From: Rubrivivax rivuli
GTDB taxonomy: Bacteria > Pseudomonadota > Gammaproteobacteria > Burkholderiales > Burkholderiaceae_C
DNA length: 64,000 nt
NCBI RefSeq assembly: GCF_004016505.1
Contig: NZ_SACR01000005.1
Coordinates: 1 to 64,000, forward strand
Direction: 5' to 3'
Both the position numbers and the translations under genes were made by a program. Within the stretch, counting starts at the first letter, position 1, and every line of letters starts with the position of its first letter. Below, piece after piece: positions 57,032 through 64,000 of the stretch. The notes beneath the pieces are model-generated. The model worked only from the letters and a program-made list of their open reading frames with translations. It had not been told where the DNA came from and ran no database searches.

Positions 57032-58152
57032 GTGCGCTGCCTGACGCGACTTTCGCGCCGAAGAACTCGCTGCTGGGCGCCAAGGGCTGGGCCGCGGTGC
57101 TGGCGGCCGTGGTGGTGATCACGGTGCTGGTGCCGGTGCTCAACCTGATGGTGCCTGAAGGCAGTGCGCTGCACCTGAGCGACTTCTACGTCACGCTGCT
57201 GGGCAAGATCCTCTGCTATGCCATCTGTGCGCTGGCCATGGACCTGATCTGGGGCTACACCGGCATCCTGAGTCTGGGTCACGGCCTCTTCTTCGCCCTG
57301 GGCGGCTACGCGATGGGCATGTACCTCATGCGCCAGATCGGCACCGACGGCCAGTACAAGAGCGAGATGCCCGACTTCATGGTCTTCCTGAACTGGAAGG
57401 AATTCCCGTGGCACTGGGCCTTCAGTGACAGCTTCGTCGCGCAGATGCTGCTGGTGGTGCTGGTGCCGGGCCTGCTGGCTTTCGTGTTCGGCTACTTCGC
57501 CTTCCGCAGCCGCATCAAGGGCGTGTACTTCAGCATCATCACGCAGGCGCTCACCTTCGCGGCCATGCTGCTGTTCTTCCGCAATGAAACCGGCTTCGGC
57601 GGCAACAACGGCTTCACCGATTTCAAGCGCATCCTCGACGTGCCCATCACCACCGCCGGCATGCGCGTGACGCTGTGCGTCATCACCGGCCTGGTGCTCA
57701 TCGGTTTCTTCCTGATGGCGCGTTTCATCGTGCAGAGCAAGTACGGGCGCGTGCTGCAGGCCATCCGTGATGCCGAGACGCGCGTGATGTTCACCGGCTA
57801 CAACCCCGTGGCCTACAAACTCAGCATCTGGACGCTGAGCGCCGTGATGTGCGGCGTGGCCGGCGCGCTGTACGTGCCGCAGGTGGGCATCATCAACCCC
57901 GGCGAGATGAGCCCGGCGGCCAGCATCGAGATCGCCATCTGGGCCGCCGTGGGCGGGCGCGCCACGCTCATCGGGCCCATCCTCGGCGCGTTTTTCGTCA
58001 ACGGCGCGAAGAGCTGGTTCACGGTGGCCTTCCCCGAGTACTGGCTGTTTTTCCTGGGGGCGCTGTTCATCGCGGTGACGCTCTTTTTGCCGCAAGGTTT
58101 GATCGGCCTCTTTGCCAAGCTGCGCGGCCGCAAGCCGGAGGACCGCGCATGA
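57028..58152 (+). CDS. urtC: Urea ABC transporter permease UrtC
   Basis: A 374-residue LivM-type permease partner of UrtB. Features are ALAMDLIWGYTGILSLGHGL, the internal GFGGNNGFTDFKRI segment and the ABC-contact loop AIRDAETRVMFTGYNPVAYK. It ends in a basic cytoplasmic tail (LRGRKPEDRA). A 30-residue insert (QYKSEMPDFMVFLNWKEFPW) after the third helix is normal for UrtC. Start and stop overlap urtB and urtD by four bases. Confidence 0.95.
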   Translation: MSALPDATFAPKNSLLGAKGWAAVLAAVVVITVLVPVLNLMVPEGSALHLSDFYVTLLGKILCYAICALAMDLIWGYTGILSLGHGLFFALGGYAMGMYLMRQIGTDGQYKSEMPDFMVFLNWKEFPWHWAFSDSFVAQMLLVVLVPGLLAFVFGYFAFRSRIKGVYFSIITQALTFAAMLLFFRNETGFGGNNGFTDFKRILDVPITTAGMRVTLCVITGLVLIGFFLMARFIVQSKYGRVLQAIRDAETRVMFTGYNPVAYKLSIWTLSAVMCGVAGALYVPQVGIINPGEMSPAASIEIAIWAAVGGRATLIGPILGAFFVNGAKSWFTVAFPEYWLFFLGALFIAVTLFLPQGLIGLFAKLRGRKPEDRA

Positions 58153-58991
58153 CGCCCGACCTGATGGCCGACGGCGCCGAGCGCCTGGCCCGCCACCGCA
58201 GCAAGACCACCAGCGTCGTCGAGGGCGAGCAGGTCTACTTCGGCCAGGGTGTGGCGCTATACGTGGACGAGATCACCGTCAGCTTCGACGGCTTCCGCGC
58301 GCTGAACAAGCTGAGCCTGACCATCGACGTGGGCGAACTGCGCTGCATCATCGGCCCCAACGGCGCGGGCAAGACCACGATGATGGATTGCATCACCGGC
58401 AAGACGCGGCCCGACAGCGGCACCGTCTTCTTCGGCAGCAACGTCGACCTGCTGCGCCTGAGTGAACCGCAGATCGCGCAGATCGGCGTGGGCCGCAAGT
58501 TCCAGAAGCCCACGGTCTACGAGCAATTGAGCGTCTTCGAGAACCTGGAACTCGCGCTGAAGGCCGACCGCGGCGTGCGCGCCGCGCTGTTCCACCGGCT
58601 CGGCAGCGAGCAGCTCGGCCGCATCGAAGAGGTGCTGAAGCTCATCCATTTGCAAGGCGAGGTGCAGCGCACCGCGGGACTGCTCAGCCACGGCCAGAAG
58701 CAGTGGCTGGAGATCGGCATGCTGCTGATGCAAGACCCGAAACTGCTGCTGCTGGACGAACCCGTGGCCGGCATGACCGACGAGGAGACCGAACGCACCG
58801 CCGAGCTCTTCCTCACGCTGGAGGGGAAGCACAGCCTGGTGGTGGTGGAGCACGACATGAAGTTCGTCGACCAGCTGACGCAAGGGCGCAAGAAGGTGAC
58901 GGTGCTGCACGAAGGCAGCGTGCTGGCCGAAGGCCTGCTGAGCGACGTGCAGGCCAACGAAAAGGTCGTTGAGGTGTACCTTGGCCGCTGA
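58149..58991 (+). CDS. urtD: Urea ABC transporter ATPase UrtD
   Basis: A 280-residue ATPase. Walker A GPNGAGKTT, the Q-loop segment VGRKFQKPTVYEQLSVFENL, the signature LSHGQKQWLEIG, Walker B LLLLDEPVAGM and the H-loop VVEHDMKFV are all present. The LSHGQ signature (histidine for the second glycine) is normal for UrtD. The ATG at 58149 overlaps the urtC stop; residues 1-30 form an N-terminal extension. The 3' end overlaps urtE by 11 bases. Confidence 0.95.
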   Translation: MTPDLMADGAERLARHRSKTTSVVEGEQVYFGQGVALYVDEITVSFDGFRALNKLSLTIDVGELRCIIGPNGAGKTTMMDCITGKTRPDSGTVFFGSNVDLLRLSEPQIAQIGVGRKFQKPTVYEQLSVFENLELALKADRGVRAALFHRLGSEQLGRIEEVLKLIHLQGEVQRTAGLLSHGQKQWLEIGMLLMQDPKLLLLDEPVAGMTDEETERTAELFLTLEGKHSLVVVEHDMKFVDQLTQGRKKVTVLHEGSVLAEGLLSDVQANEKVVEVYLGR

Positions 58992-59697
58992 CACTTCCAG
59001 CCCGGTGCTCCAGGTCGAGGGCCTGAACCAGTACTACGGCGGCAGCCACATCCTGCGCAACCTCGGGTTCGAGGCGCGGCTGGGCGAGGTGACCGTGGTG
59101 CTGGGCCGCAACGGCGTGGGCAAGACCACGCTGCTGAAGAGCCTGATGGGCGTGGTGCCCGTGAAGACGGGCAGCGTGAAGCTTTCCGGCCACGACATCA
59201 CCAAGGCCCCCAGCTACGAACGCGTGAAGCGCGGCATCGGCTACGTGCCCCAGGGCCGCGAAATCTTCGGCCGCCTCACGGTGGAAGAGAACCTGCGCAT
59301 GGGCCTGGCCGTCAAGTCGGGCGGCACGGCCATCCCGGCCGAGCTCTTCGAGCTGTTTCCCATCCTCAAGCAGTTCCTGCACCGCCGTGGCGGTGATCTC
59401 TCGGGCGGGCAGCAGCAGCAGCTGGCCATTGCGCGTGCGCTGGCCGCCGGCCCGCAGCTGCTGATGCTGGACGAGCCCACCGAGGGCATCCAGCCCAGCA
59501 TCATCAAGGACATCGGCCGCGTCATCCGCATGCTGGCCGACCGCAAGACGATGGCCATCGTGCTGGTGGAGCAGTACTACGACTTCGCCGCCGAACTGGC
59601 CGACCAGTACCTGGTGATGGAGCGAGGCGAGATCGTGCAGCGCGGTCGCGGCGCCGACATGGAAGCCGAAGGCGTGCGGCAGAAGATGTCGATCTGA
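58981..59697 (+). CDS. urtE: Urea ABC transporter ATPase UrtE
   Basis: A 238-residue LivF-type ATPase. Walker A GRNGVGKTT, signature LSGGQQQQLAIARAL, Walker B LLMLDEPTEGIQPS and H-loop VLVEQYYDF are present; VLQVEGLNQYYGGSHILRN is the UrtE N-terminus. I choose TTG 58981, because GAGGT (58971-58975) lies six bases upstream. TTG 58969 and GTG 59005 are alternatives. It closes the urtABCDE operon. In many relatives ureD follows; here a 196-nt gap and a regulator follow instead. Confidence 0.94.
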   Translation: MAADTSSPVLQVEGLNQYYGGSHILRNLGFEARLGEVTVVLGRNGVGKTTLLKSLMGVVPVKTGSVKLSGHDITKAPSYERVKRGIGYVPQGREIFGRLTVEENLRMGLAVKSGGTAIPAELFELFPILKQFLHRRGGDLSGGQQQQLAIARALAAGPQLLMLDEPTEGIQPSIIKDIGRVIRMLADRKTMAIVLVEQYYDFAAELADQYLVMERGEIVQRGRGADMEAEGVRQKMSI

Positions 59698-59736
59698 CGC
59701 GTCGCCGCGCTACCACGCGGCGCAGCCGGGCGGCGT

Positions 59737-59790
59737 CTTTAGGAAGTCTTAGCAAGGCTTAAAGCTCACGGGCTTGCGACTAAAGGACTT
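59737..59790. promoter_or_regulatory. AT-rich repeat-bearing segment upstream of the orphan LuxR-type regulator
   Basis: In an otherwise GC-rich region, several copies of a CTTTAG/CTAAAG-like half-site occur: CTTTAGG (59737-59743), AAGTCTTAG (59744-59752) and CTAAAGGACTT (59780-59790). The last two form an imperfect inverted repeat. This could be an operator for the regulator that starts at 59894 or a terminator region after urtE. Confidence 0.4.
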
Positions 59791-59893
59791 GCCGCGGGCG
59801 CTTCGACACAGTGCACAGCAGGGCAGCGCGAAACATTCGCCAGCCCGCGAACCTGCCAAACCGGTGGGTCGAACAACCACCCAGGAGTTGTGC

Positions 59894-60601
59894 ATGAACC
59901 TGCAGATCGAGTACCCCGCCGCCCACGCCGCCCACGCCGCCCGCCGCCCTGAGCCTGCGTCCGCCTTTCGTGCCCAACTGCCGCTGGCGCTGTTCGACCA
60001 GATCGAGTGCGGCCTTATCGTCTGCGACGAGCGCGGCGCCATTCATTTCGCCAACCATGCGGCCGGGCAGGAACTGGCCAGCCAGCACCTGCTGCAACGC
60101 CAAAGCGACACCTTGCACCGCGCGCCGGGCGCCAGCGGTGATCTGGACGGCGCCCTGCGGCTGGCCCTGCAGCGTGGCCGCCGCGGCATGGTGCGCCTGG
60201 CCGCCGCGGGCGACCAGTTGATGGTGTCGGTGCTGCCGCTGGCGCTGCCTGACGCGGAGGAGCCCCTGGCCCTGCTGGTGCTGGGCCGGCGCCAGCCCTG
60301 TTCAGACCTGGGCCTCGAGATGCTGGCCAGCAGCTACGGCCTGACGCTGGCCGAGCGCCGCGTGCTGGCCGCCCTGATGCGCGAGGCCCGGCCGATCGAG
60401 ATCGCCCGCGAGCATGCCGTGGCCCTCAGCACGGTGCGCACCCAGATCTCGTCCATTCGCGCCAAGCTGGGCACGCGCAGCGTCGAAGGCCTGCTGCTGC
60501 TGGCGGCGCAGGTGCCGCCAGTGACCGGGGCACTGCGCATGCCTTCGGCGACCTACGCCCCCGCGGCGCTCGCGATGCAAGCCCTCACGGCCATGGCCTG
60601 A
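59894..60601 (+). CDS. Orphan LuxR-type transcriptional regulator without receiver
   Basis: A 235-residue regulator. The N-terminal half has a PAS-like pattern (LFDQIECGLIVCDERGAIHF, ANHAAGQEL, LMVSVLPLALP) rather than a receiver. The C-terminal half carries a LuxR-type helix-turn-helix (LTLAERRVLAALMREARPIE, AREHAVALSTVRTQISSIRA, KLGTRSVEGLL). AGGAG precedes the ATG at 59894. It lies between urtE and an OPT transporter on the same strand as urt and may sense a small ligand or redox state. Function unknown. Confidence 0.82.
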   Translation: MNLQIEYPAAHAAHAARRPEPASAFRAQLPLALFDQIECGLIVCDERGAIHFANHAAGQELASQHLLQRQSDTLHRAPGASGDLDGALRLALQRGRRGMVRLAAAGDQLMVSVLPLALPDAEEPLALLVLGRRQPCSDLGLEMLASSYGLTLAERRVLAALMREARPIEIAREHAVALSTVRTQISSIRAKLGTRSVEGLLLLAAQVPPVTGALRMPSATYAPAALAMQALTAMA

Positions 60602-60617
60602 GGGCCGGGCTGGCGCT

Positions 60618-62435
60618 TCAGCCCGCCACCATCGCCAGCAGCCCCACCAGGCCCAAGCCCAGCGCCGCCAGCGCATCGCCTGCGATCAAGCCGCCGCCCA
60701 CCAGCGACACCGTGCTCATGTCGGCTGGCAGCGCGTCGTCTTCCGTCTTCTGGCCGCCGCGGTGGCGCAGCGTGTCCACGGTGCTCGCGATCACGCCGCC
60801 CAGGGCGAACCAGGCCGAGGTGGCCAGGCCCAGGAAGGTGCCGAAGGAATAGGCGTAGGGGCTGGGCAGCACGATGGCGTCGAGCGCGAAATCGGCCGCG
60901 CGTGTGCCTGCATTGCGCTGCGCCCAGCTTTGGTAGGCCGCGCTGCCGAAGACCATCTTGCGCACGATCTGCACGCCCAGGCCGATGGCCACGCCGAGGG
61001 CGATGGCCCAGCGCTGGTAGGGCTTGTCGTCGGTCAGGCTGCGCAGCGCGCCGACGAACTTGTAGGTCATGGCCGAGACCCATTGCGAGGGTTGCTCGTC
61101 GGCCTTCATCACCGTCTGGTCCAGCGACAGCACGGGGTAGGCCGTCATGAACAGCTGCGCGAAGGCCACCGTCATCACCGCGCCCACCACCAGCCCCAGC
61201 ACCTGGAAGCGGAACTGGATGGTGCGCGGCGTGCCCAGGCGCCAGCCGGTGCTGCGGTCTTGCTGCATGTCGCCGGCCACGCTGCAGGCCACCAGCAGGA
61301 TGCCGCCGGCCATCAGGCCCACGGTCGGGTCCTTCAGGCCGAGTGCGGCCATCAGCACCACCGCGGTGACGAAAGCCGAGCTGATGGGGTTGCTGTCGCT
61401 GATGCCCAGCGAGATGCCGTTGACCATCGCGAACAGGAAGACCAGCACCATCGCGAAGGCCATGAAGAACACCGGCTGGTTCAGCACACTGGAGCCCACC
61501 CACACCAGCACCGCGCCCCAGAAGATGATCCAGGCGACGAGCCGGCCGAAGTGCGTGCGCTGCCAGTCGGGCTGCGGCGGCACGGCCACGCGCTCGGCCG
61601 GCGGGCTGCGCCATTGCCGCCAGGCCTGCGCCAGGATCTGCCCGATGTCGAGCAGCGCCGCACCCATGATCAGGCCCAGGCCGATCAGGAAGGTGATCTT
61701 GCGGAAGGGCTCGCCGGCCTGCAGCCACCCGATGCTGATGAAGTAAGGGATCAGCAGCGTGCCCGTGAGCCCGGCCACCAGCGCCGCCACGCCGATGCGC
61801 GCGCCCACCAGCAGGCCGGCGCCCAGGGTCGAGGTCGACAGTTCGATGGCCCCAAGGAAGGCCAGCTTGGCCGCGCCCAGACCACCGATCACGCCCAGGC
61901 CCATGCCCGAGCCCAGGCGCGCGATGGAGCGGCGAAGCAGCACGGGGTCGGTGAGCGCACGCAGGATGTTGGCCACCGCCAGGCCCGAGGGAAACGTGAG
62001 CTGCAGCCGATCGACGAGGATGGGCGTGTAGAGCATGCCCACGCCCGCGCCGAACATGCCGATGGCGCCCATGAACAGCATCAGCTGCCACAGCGGCGGC
62101 TGCGGCAGGCCCATCCACACCATGGCCTGGATCAGCACGCCCATGCCGGCCATGCCGGCCACCGAGGCGGCCGCCGTCTGCATGTAGTTGGCGCCGTGTT
62201 TGCCTTCGGGGCCGTAGCCCAGCGTGACGGTGGAGCCCAGGATGCCCGCCAGCACTTGGCCGCCGACGAAGAAGCCGATGCTGAAGTTCATGTACGAGGC
62301 CGTCACCCCGCCCAGCGGGCCGAGGATGAAGATGCCCAGCAGCGCCAGCATCACGTAGTAGCGCGGGCTGTTCATCGGCGGCAGCCAGCGCCAGCGGGGG
62401 GTGGCGGGCGCGGCGGCGAGGGAGGTCGGGTTCAT
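60618..62435 (-). CDS. OPT-family oligopeptide transporter
   Basis: A 605-residue protein with about 14-16 membrane helices. Recognisable elements are LGPLGGVTASYMNFSIGFFV, TLGYGPEGKHGANYMQTAAA, FPSGLAVANILRALTDP, NGISLGISDSNPISSAF and GDMQQDRSTGWRLGTPR. The last resembles the conserved D-x-K-x-G-x-x-x-x-x-x-P-R element of bacterial OPT proteins, which import peptides or metal-siderophore chelates. Substrate unknown. The ATG at 62435 is preferred over the TTG at 62441. It is convergent with the LuxR-type regulator. Confidence 0.88.
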   Translation of the reverse strand: MNPTSLAAAPATPRWRWLPPMNSPRYYVMLALLGIFILGPLGGVTASYMNFSIGFFVGGQVLAGILGSTVTLGYGPEGKHGANYMQTAAASVAGMAGMGVLIQAMVWMGLPQPPLWQLMLFMGAIGMFGAGVGMLYTPILVDRLQLTFPSGLAVANILRALTDPVLLRRSIARLGSGMGLGVIGGLGAAKLAFLGAIELSTSTLGAGLLVGARIGVAALVAGLTGTLLIPYFISIGWLQAGEPFRKITFLIGLGLIMGAALLDIGQILAQAWRQWRSPPAERVAVPPQPDWQRTHFGRLVAWIIFWGAVLVWVGSSVLNQPVFFMAFAMVLVFLFAMVNGISLGISDSNPISSAFVTAVVLMAALGLKDPTVGLMAGGILLVACSVAGDMQQDRSTGWRLGTPRTIQFRFQVLGLVVGAVMTVAFAQLFMTAYPVLSLDQTVMKADEQPSQWVSAMTYKFVGALRSLTDDKPYQRWAIALGVAIGLGVQIVRKMVFGSAAYQSWAQRNAGTRAADFALDAIVLPSPYAYSFGTFLGLATSAWFALGGVIASTVDTLRHRGGQKTEDDALPADMSTVSLVGGGLIAGDALAALGLGLVGLLAMVAG

Positions 62436-62497
62436 GCGCAAATGGTCCTACAACAACCAGGGCTATCGAAGCGCCGGGAGTGTAGGCGCGCGGGACG

Positions 62498-62503
62498 GAT
62501 AAT
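62498..62503 (+). promoter_or_regulatory. Predicted -10 box of rnpB
   Basis: GATAAT at 62498-62503, with seven bases to the RNA start at 62511. I see no good -35 hexamer, so transcription may rely on other contacts. Confidence 0.4.
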
Positions 62504-62510
62504 CCGCCGC

Positions 62511-62838
62511 GTGAAGTCAGCCAGACCGCCGCTGGTGCAAGCGTGGAAACACGGCACTGGAGGAAGGTCCGGACTGCACAGGGCGGCGTAGCAGCCAACG
62601 GCTGTCCACCGCGAGGTGAGGATCAGAGCAACAGAGACGAGCCGATTCAGTTCGGGTGAAACGGGCAATCTCTACGCGCAGCAATACCAAGTAGGCACAC
62701 GTTGACTCGGCCCGAGGAGTGTGCGGGTAGGTAGCACCGAGCCGGAAGGCGACTTCCGGCCCAGAGGAATGGCGGTCACGGCCGGCTTTCGCAAGAAGGC
62801 CGGCTGCACAGAATCCGGCCTATCGGCTGACTTCACAC
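62511..62838 (+). ncRNA. rnpB: RNase P RNA, class A
   Basis: About 328 nt. The P1 helix is clear: GTGAAGTCAGCC (62511-62522) pairs with GGCTGACTTCAC (62825-62836). Universal elements are in order: GAGGAAGGTCCGGACTGCAC near the 5' end, AACAGAGACGAGCC and GGGTGAAACGG in the middle, CAGAGGAATGGCGGTCACG, and ACAGAATCCGGCCTATCGGC close to the 3' end. It processes tRNA 5' ends. It lies between OPT and dioxygenase genes, both on the other strand. Confidence 0.95.
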
Positions 62839-62850
62839 TTTTGCCGGTGC

Positions 62851-62868
62851 GCCGCCTCGCGCGGCGGC
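62851..62868. terminator. Hairpin after rnpB, possible terminator
   Basis: GCCGCC (62851-62856), six bases, GGCGGC (62863-62868), between rnpB and the end of the convergent dioxygenase gene. No T-run follows on the plus strand, so termination may need Rho. Confidence 0.35.
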
Positions 62869-62875
62869 CCGGGCT

Positions 62876-63532
62876 TCAGGCCGGCACCACCAGCGTGTGG
62901 CGGGCCATCCAGCGCAGGCCGTTGTCCAGCGTGGCGGGCTGCAGCACCATCGTCAGGCCGGGTCGATCGGCGGTCTTCAGGCGGCGCCACAAGAAGTCGC
63001 CCTCGTTGCCGGGGTCGGCCGACACGAAGAGCTGCGAGGTCAGCTCGCCAAAGCTCGCGTGCCGCAGCTTGAAGTGGATGTGCGGCGTGCGCCCGGGGTA
63101 GGGCACGGGCTTGATGGTGCGCAGCCGCGCCAGCCCCTGTGCCCCGCTGCGCGTGGCACCGAAGCCCTGGAAGCCGGGGTCGAAGCGGCCGGGTTCGGCC
63201 TTCACCCGCGGGTGGCGGTAGTGGGCCAGCGCGTCGCACTGCCAGATCTCGATCTCGGCCTGGTCGATCAGCCGGCCTGCGGTGTCGGTCACCGCCAGTT
63301 CCAGGCCCAGGTGTTCGCCCTGCGCCTGCAGCAACTGCTCGCCGATGCGCACGCGAGAGAGGTCGGCGTCCTGGTCGGGCCAGGCCTCACGCCAGGCGCG
63401 CGGTGGGTAGAAGGGGCCCTCGGTCATCTCGGCCAGGGCGCGGCGCGACGAAGCCAAGGCCGGCCCGGCCAGGGCTGTGGCCGCCGCGGCCATCAGCACG
63501 GCACGGCGGCGGGGATGGTGTTCGATGGGCAT
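62876..63532 (-). CDS. Secreted intradiol ring-cleavage dioxygenase-like protein
   Basis: A 218-residue protein related to protocatechuate 3,4-dioxygenase and catechol 1,2-dioxygenase. The N-terminus has a Tat-like export signal (HPRRRAVLMAAAATALAGPA), so it is probably secreted or periplasmic. The iron-ligand tyrosines are expected in EGPFYPPR and DALAHYRHP or VPYPGRTPHIH; the histidines of PGRTPHIHFKL are the usual C-terminal ligands. Secreted forms in other bacteria are often annotated as twin-arginine dioxygenases; the substrate is unknown. I start at ATG 63532. Confidence 0.85.
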   Translation of the reverse strand: MPIEHHPRRRAVLMAAAATALAGPALASSRRALAEMTEGPFYPPRAWREAWPDQDADLSRVRIGEQLLQAQGEHLGLELAVTDTAGRLIDQAEIEIWQCDALAHYRHPRVKAEPGRFDPGFQGFGATRSGAQGLARLRTIKPVPYPGRTPHIHFKLRHASFGELTSQLFVSADPGNEGDFLWRRLKTADRPGLTMVLQPATLDNGLRWMARHTLVVPA

Positions 63533-63595
63533 GGCGCGGATTGAAGCACCGAAAGCGCGGCCCGCGCCTAAACTGCCCCGTTTGACCCCGCCCCG

Positions 63596-64000
63596 ATGAA
63601 CCCCGACGCCAAGCTCCTGTGGCCCGGCCCCCGCTGGACGCTGGCCCTGTTGCTGGCCTGCCTGGGCATGCTGGGGCCGTTCTCGATCGACACCTACCTG
63701 CCGGCTTTCTCGGGCATCGCCACTTCGCTGGGCGCCACCCCGGTGCAGATGCAGCAGACGCTGTCCAGTTACCTGCTGGGCTTCGCGGTGATGAACCTGT
63801 TCCACGGCGCGCTGTCCGACAGCCTGGGCCGCCGGCCCGTGGTGCTGGCCGGGGTGGCGCTGTTCACGCTGGCTTCGCTCGGCTGCGCGCTCAGCCAGAC
63901 CATCGGCCAGCTGGTGTTCTTCCGCGCGCTACAGGGCATGTCGGCCGGGGCGGGCATGGTGGTCTCGCGCGCCATCATCCGCGACATGTTCCCGCCGGCC
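63596..64000 (+). CDS. Bcr/CflA-family MFS drug exporter, N-terminal part
   Basis: 135 codons from ATG 63596 to the window edge. Features are a first helix (LALLLACLGMLGPFSID), the family motif TYLPAF, then SSYLLGFAVMNLFHGALSDS and the MFS loop DSLGRRPVVL. The arrangement is typical of Bcr/CflA transporters with 12 helices exporting drugs or small molecules. A TAAACT box at 63569-63574 could be a -10 element. The rest lies outside. Confidence 0.88.
   Translation, partial: MNPDAKLLWPGPRWTLALLLACLGMLGPFSIDTYLPAFSGIATSLGATPVQMQQTLSSYLLGFAVMNLFHGALSDSLGRRPVVLAGVALFTLASLGCALSQTIGQLVFFRALQGMSAGAGMVVSRAIIRDMFPPA

Overview
This is a high-GC, gene-dense window that looks like a chromosome segment of a betaproteobacterium of the order Burkholderiales, in the Rubrivivax/Leptothrix/Ideonella neighbourhood. 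The evidence is gene order rather than a database search. The blocks yceD-rpmF-plsX-fabHDG-acpP-fabF, rpoE-rseAB-mucD-lepA-lepB-rnc-era-recO-pdxJ-acpS-nagZ and rne/rluC-HAD-Rieske-sppA are typical of that group, as is a urease cluster next to a urtABCDE urea transporter. I see no insertion sequence, prophage, CRISPR array, tRNA or rRNA.

Layout. (1) 1-4358, minus strand: the end of an exopolysaccharide locus, with an SLBB/Wza-type export protein, a Wzz-type chain-length protein, an EPS-associated MarR-like regulator and the first 50 codons of a Gfo/Idh/MocA oxidoreductase. (2) 4495-8066: an RhlE-type helicase, a tetrapyrrole-methylase-fold methyltransferase, Maf and YceD. (3) 8072-14083: rpmF and the fatty-acid synthesis genes. 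(4) 14089-18498: a small membrane protein, then the sigma-E envelope-stress module rpoE-rseA-rseB-mucD. (5) 18499-19040: a non-coding interval with a terminator, a pair of facing DnaA boxes and a probable two-hairpin small RNA or attenuator ahead of lepA. (6) 19041-26970: lepA to nagZ, mostly with 1-14 nt overlaps, so probably co-transcribed. (7) 26994-31964: a giant TPR protein of about 1656 residues with an embedded C39-type cysteine-peptidase domain. (8) 32048-41217: rne facing away from rluC, then a HAD phosphatase, a Rieske protein, SppA, Psd, a DMT exporter and a convergent thymidine kinase.

(9) 41249-59697 is devoted mainly to urea and nitrogen. The urease genes run on the minus strand in the order ureA, a 60-residue His-rich membrane peptide, ureB, ureC, ureE, ureF, an exported protein, ureG. 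A Doc-type toxin-antitoxin pair on the opposite strand splits ureC from ureE. Divergent from ureA is a 1170-residue fusion of an NCS1-type permease, a cysteine-rich knuckle, a histidine kinase and a receiver. It overlaps a LuxR-type response regulator. Then come a diguanylate cyclase, a hemerythrin and urtABCDE. ureD is not in the window.

(10) 59698-64000: an orphan LuxR-type regulator, an OPT-family transporter, the RNase P RNA gene, a secreted intradiol dioxygenase-like protein and the start of a Bcr/CflA-type efflux pump.

How the parts work together: UrtABCDE would import urea, UreABC would hydrolyse it to ammonia and carbamate, and UreEFG would supply nickel. The permease-kinase and its response regulator are well placed to sense a nitrogenous compound and control this regulon, but that link is inferred from position. 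The most unusual items are the permease-kinase fusion, the TPR-C39 giant protein and the toxin-antitoxin pair inside the urease cluster.
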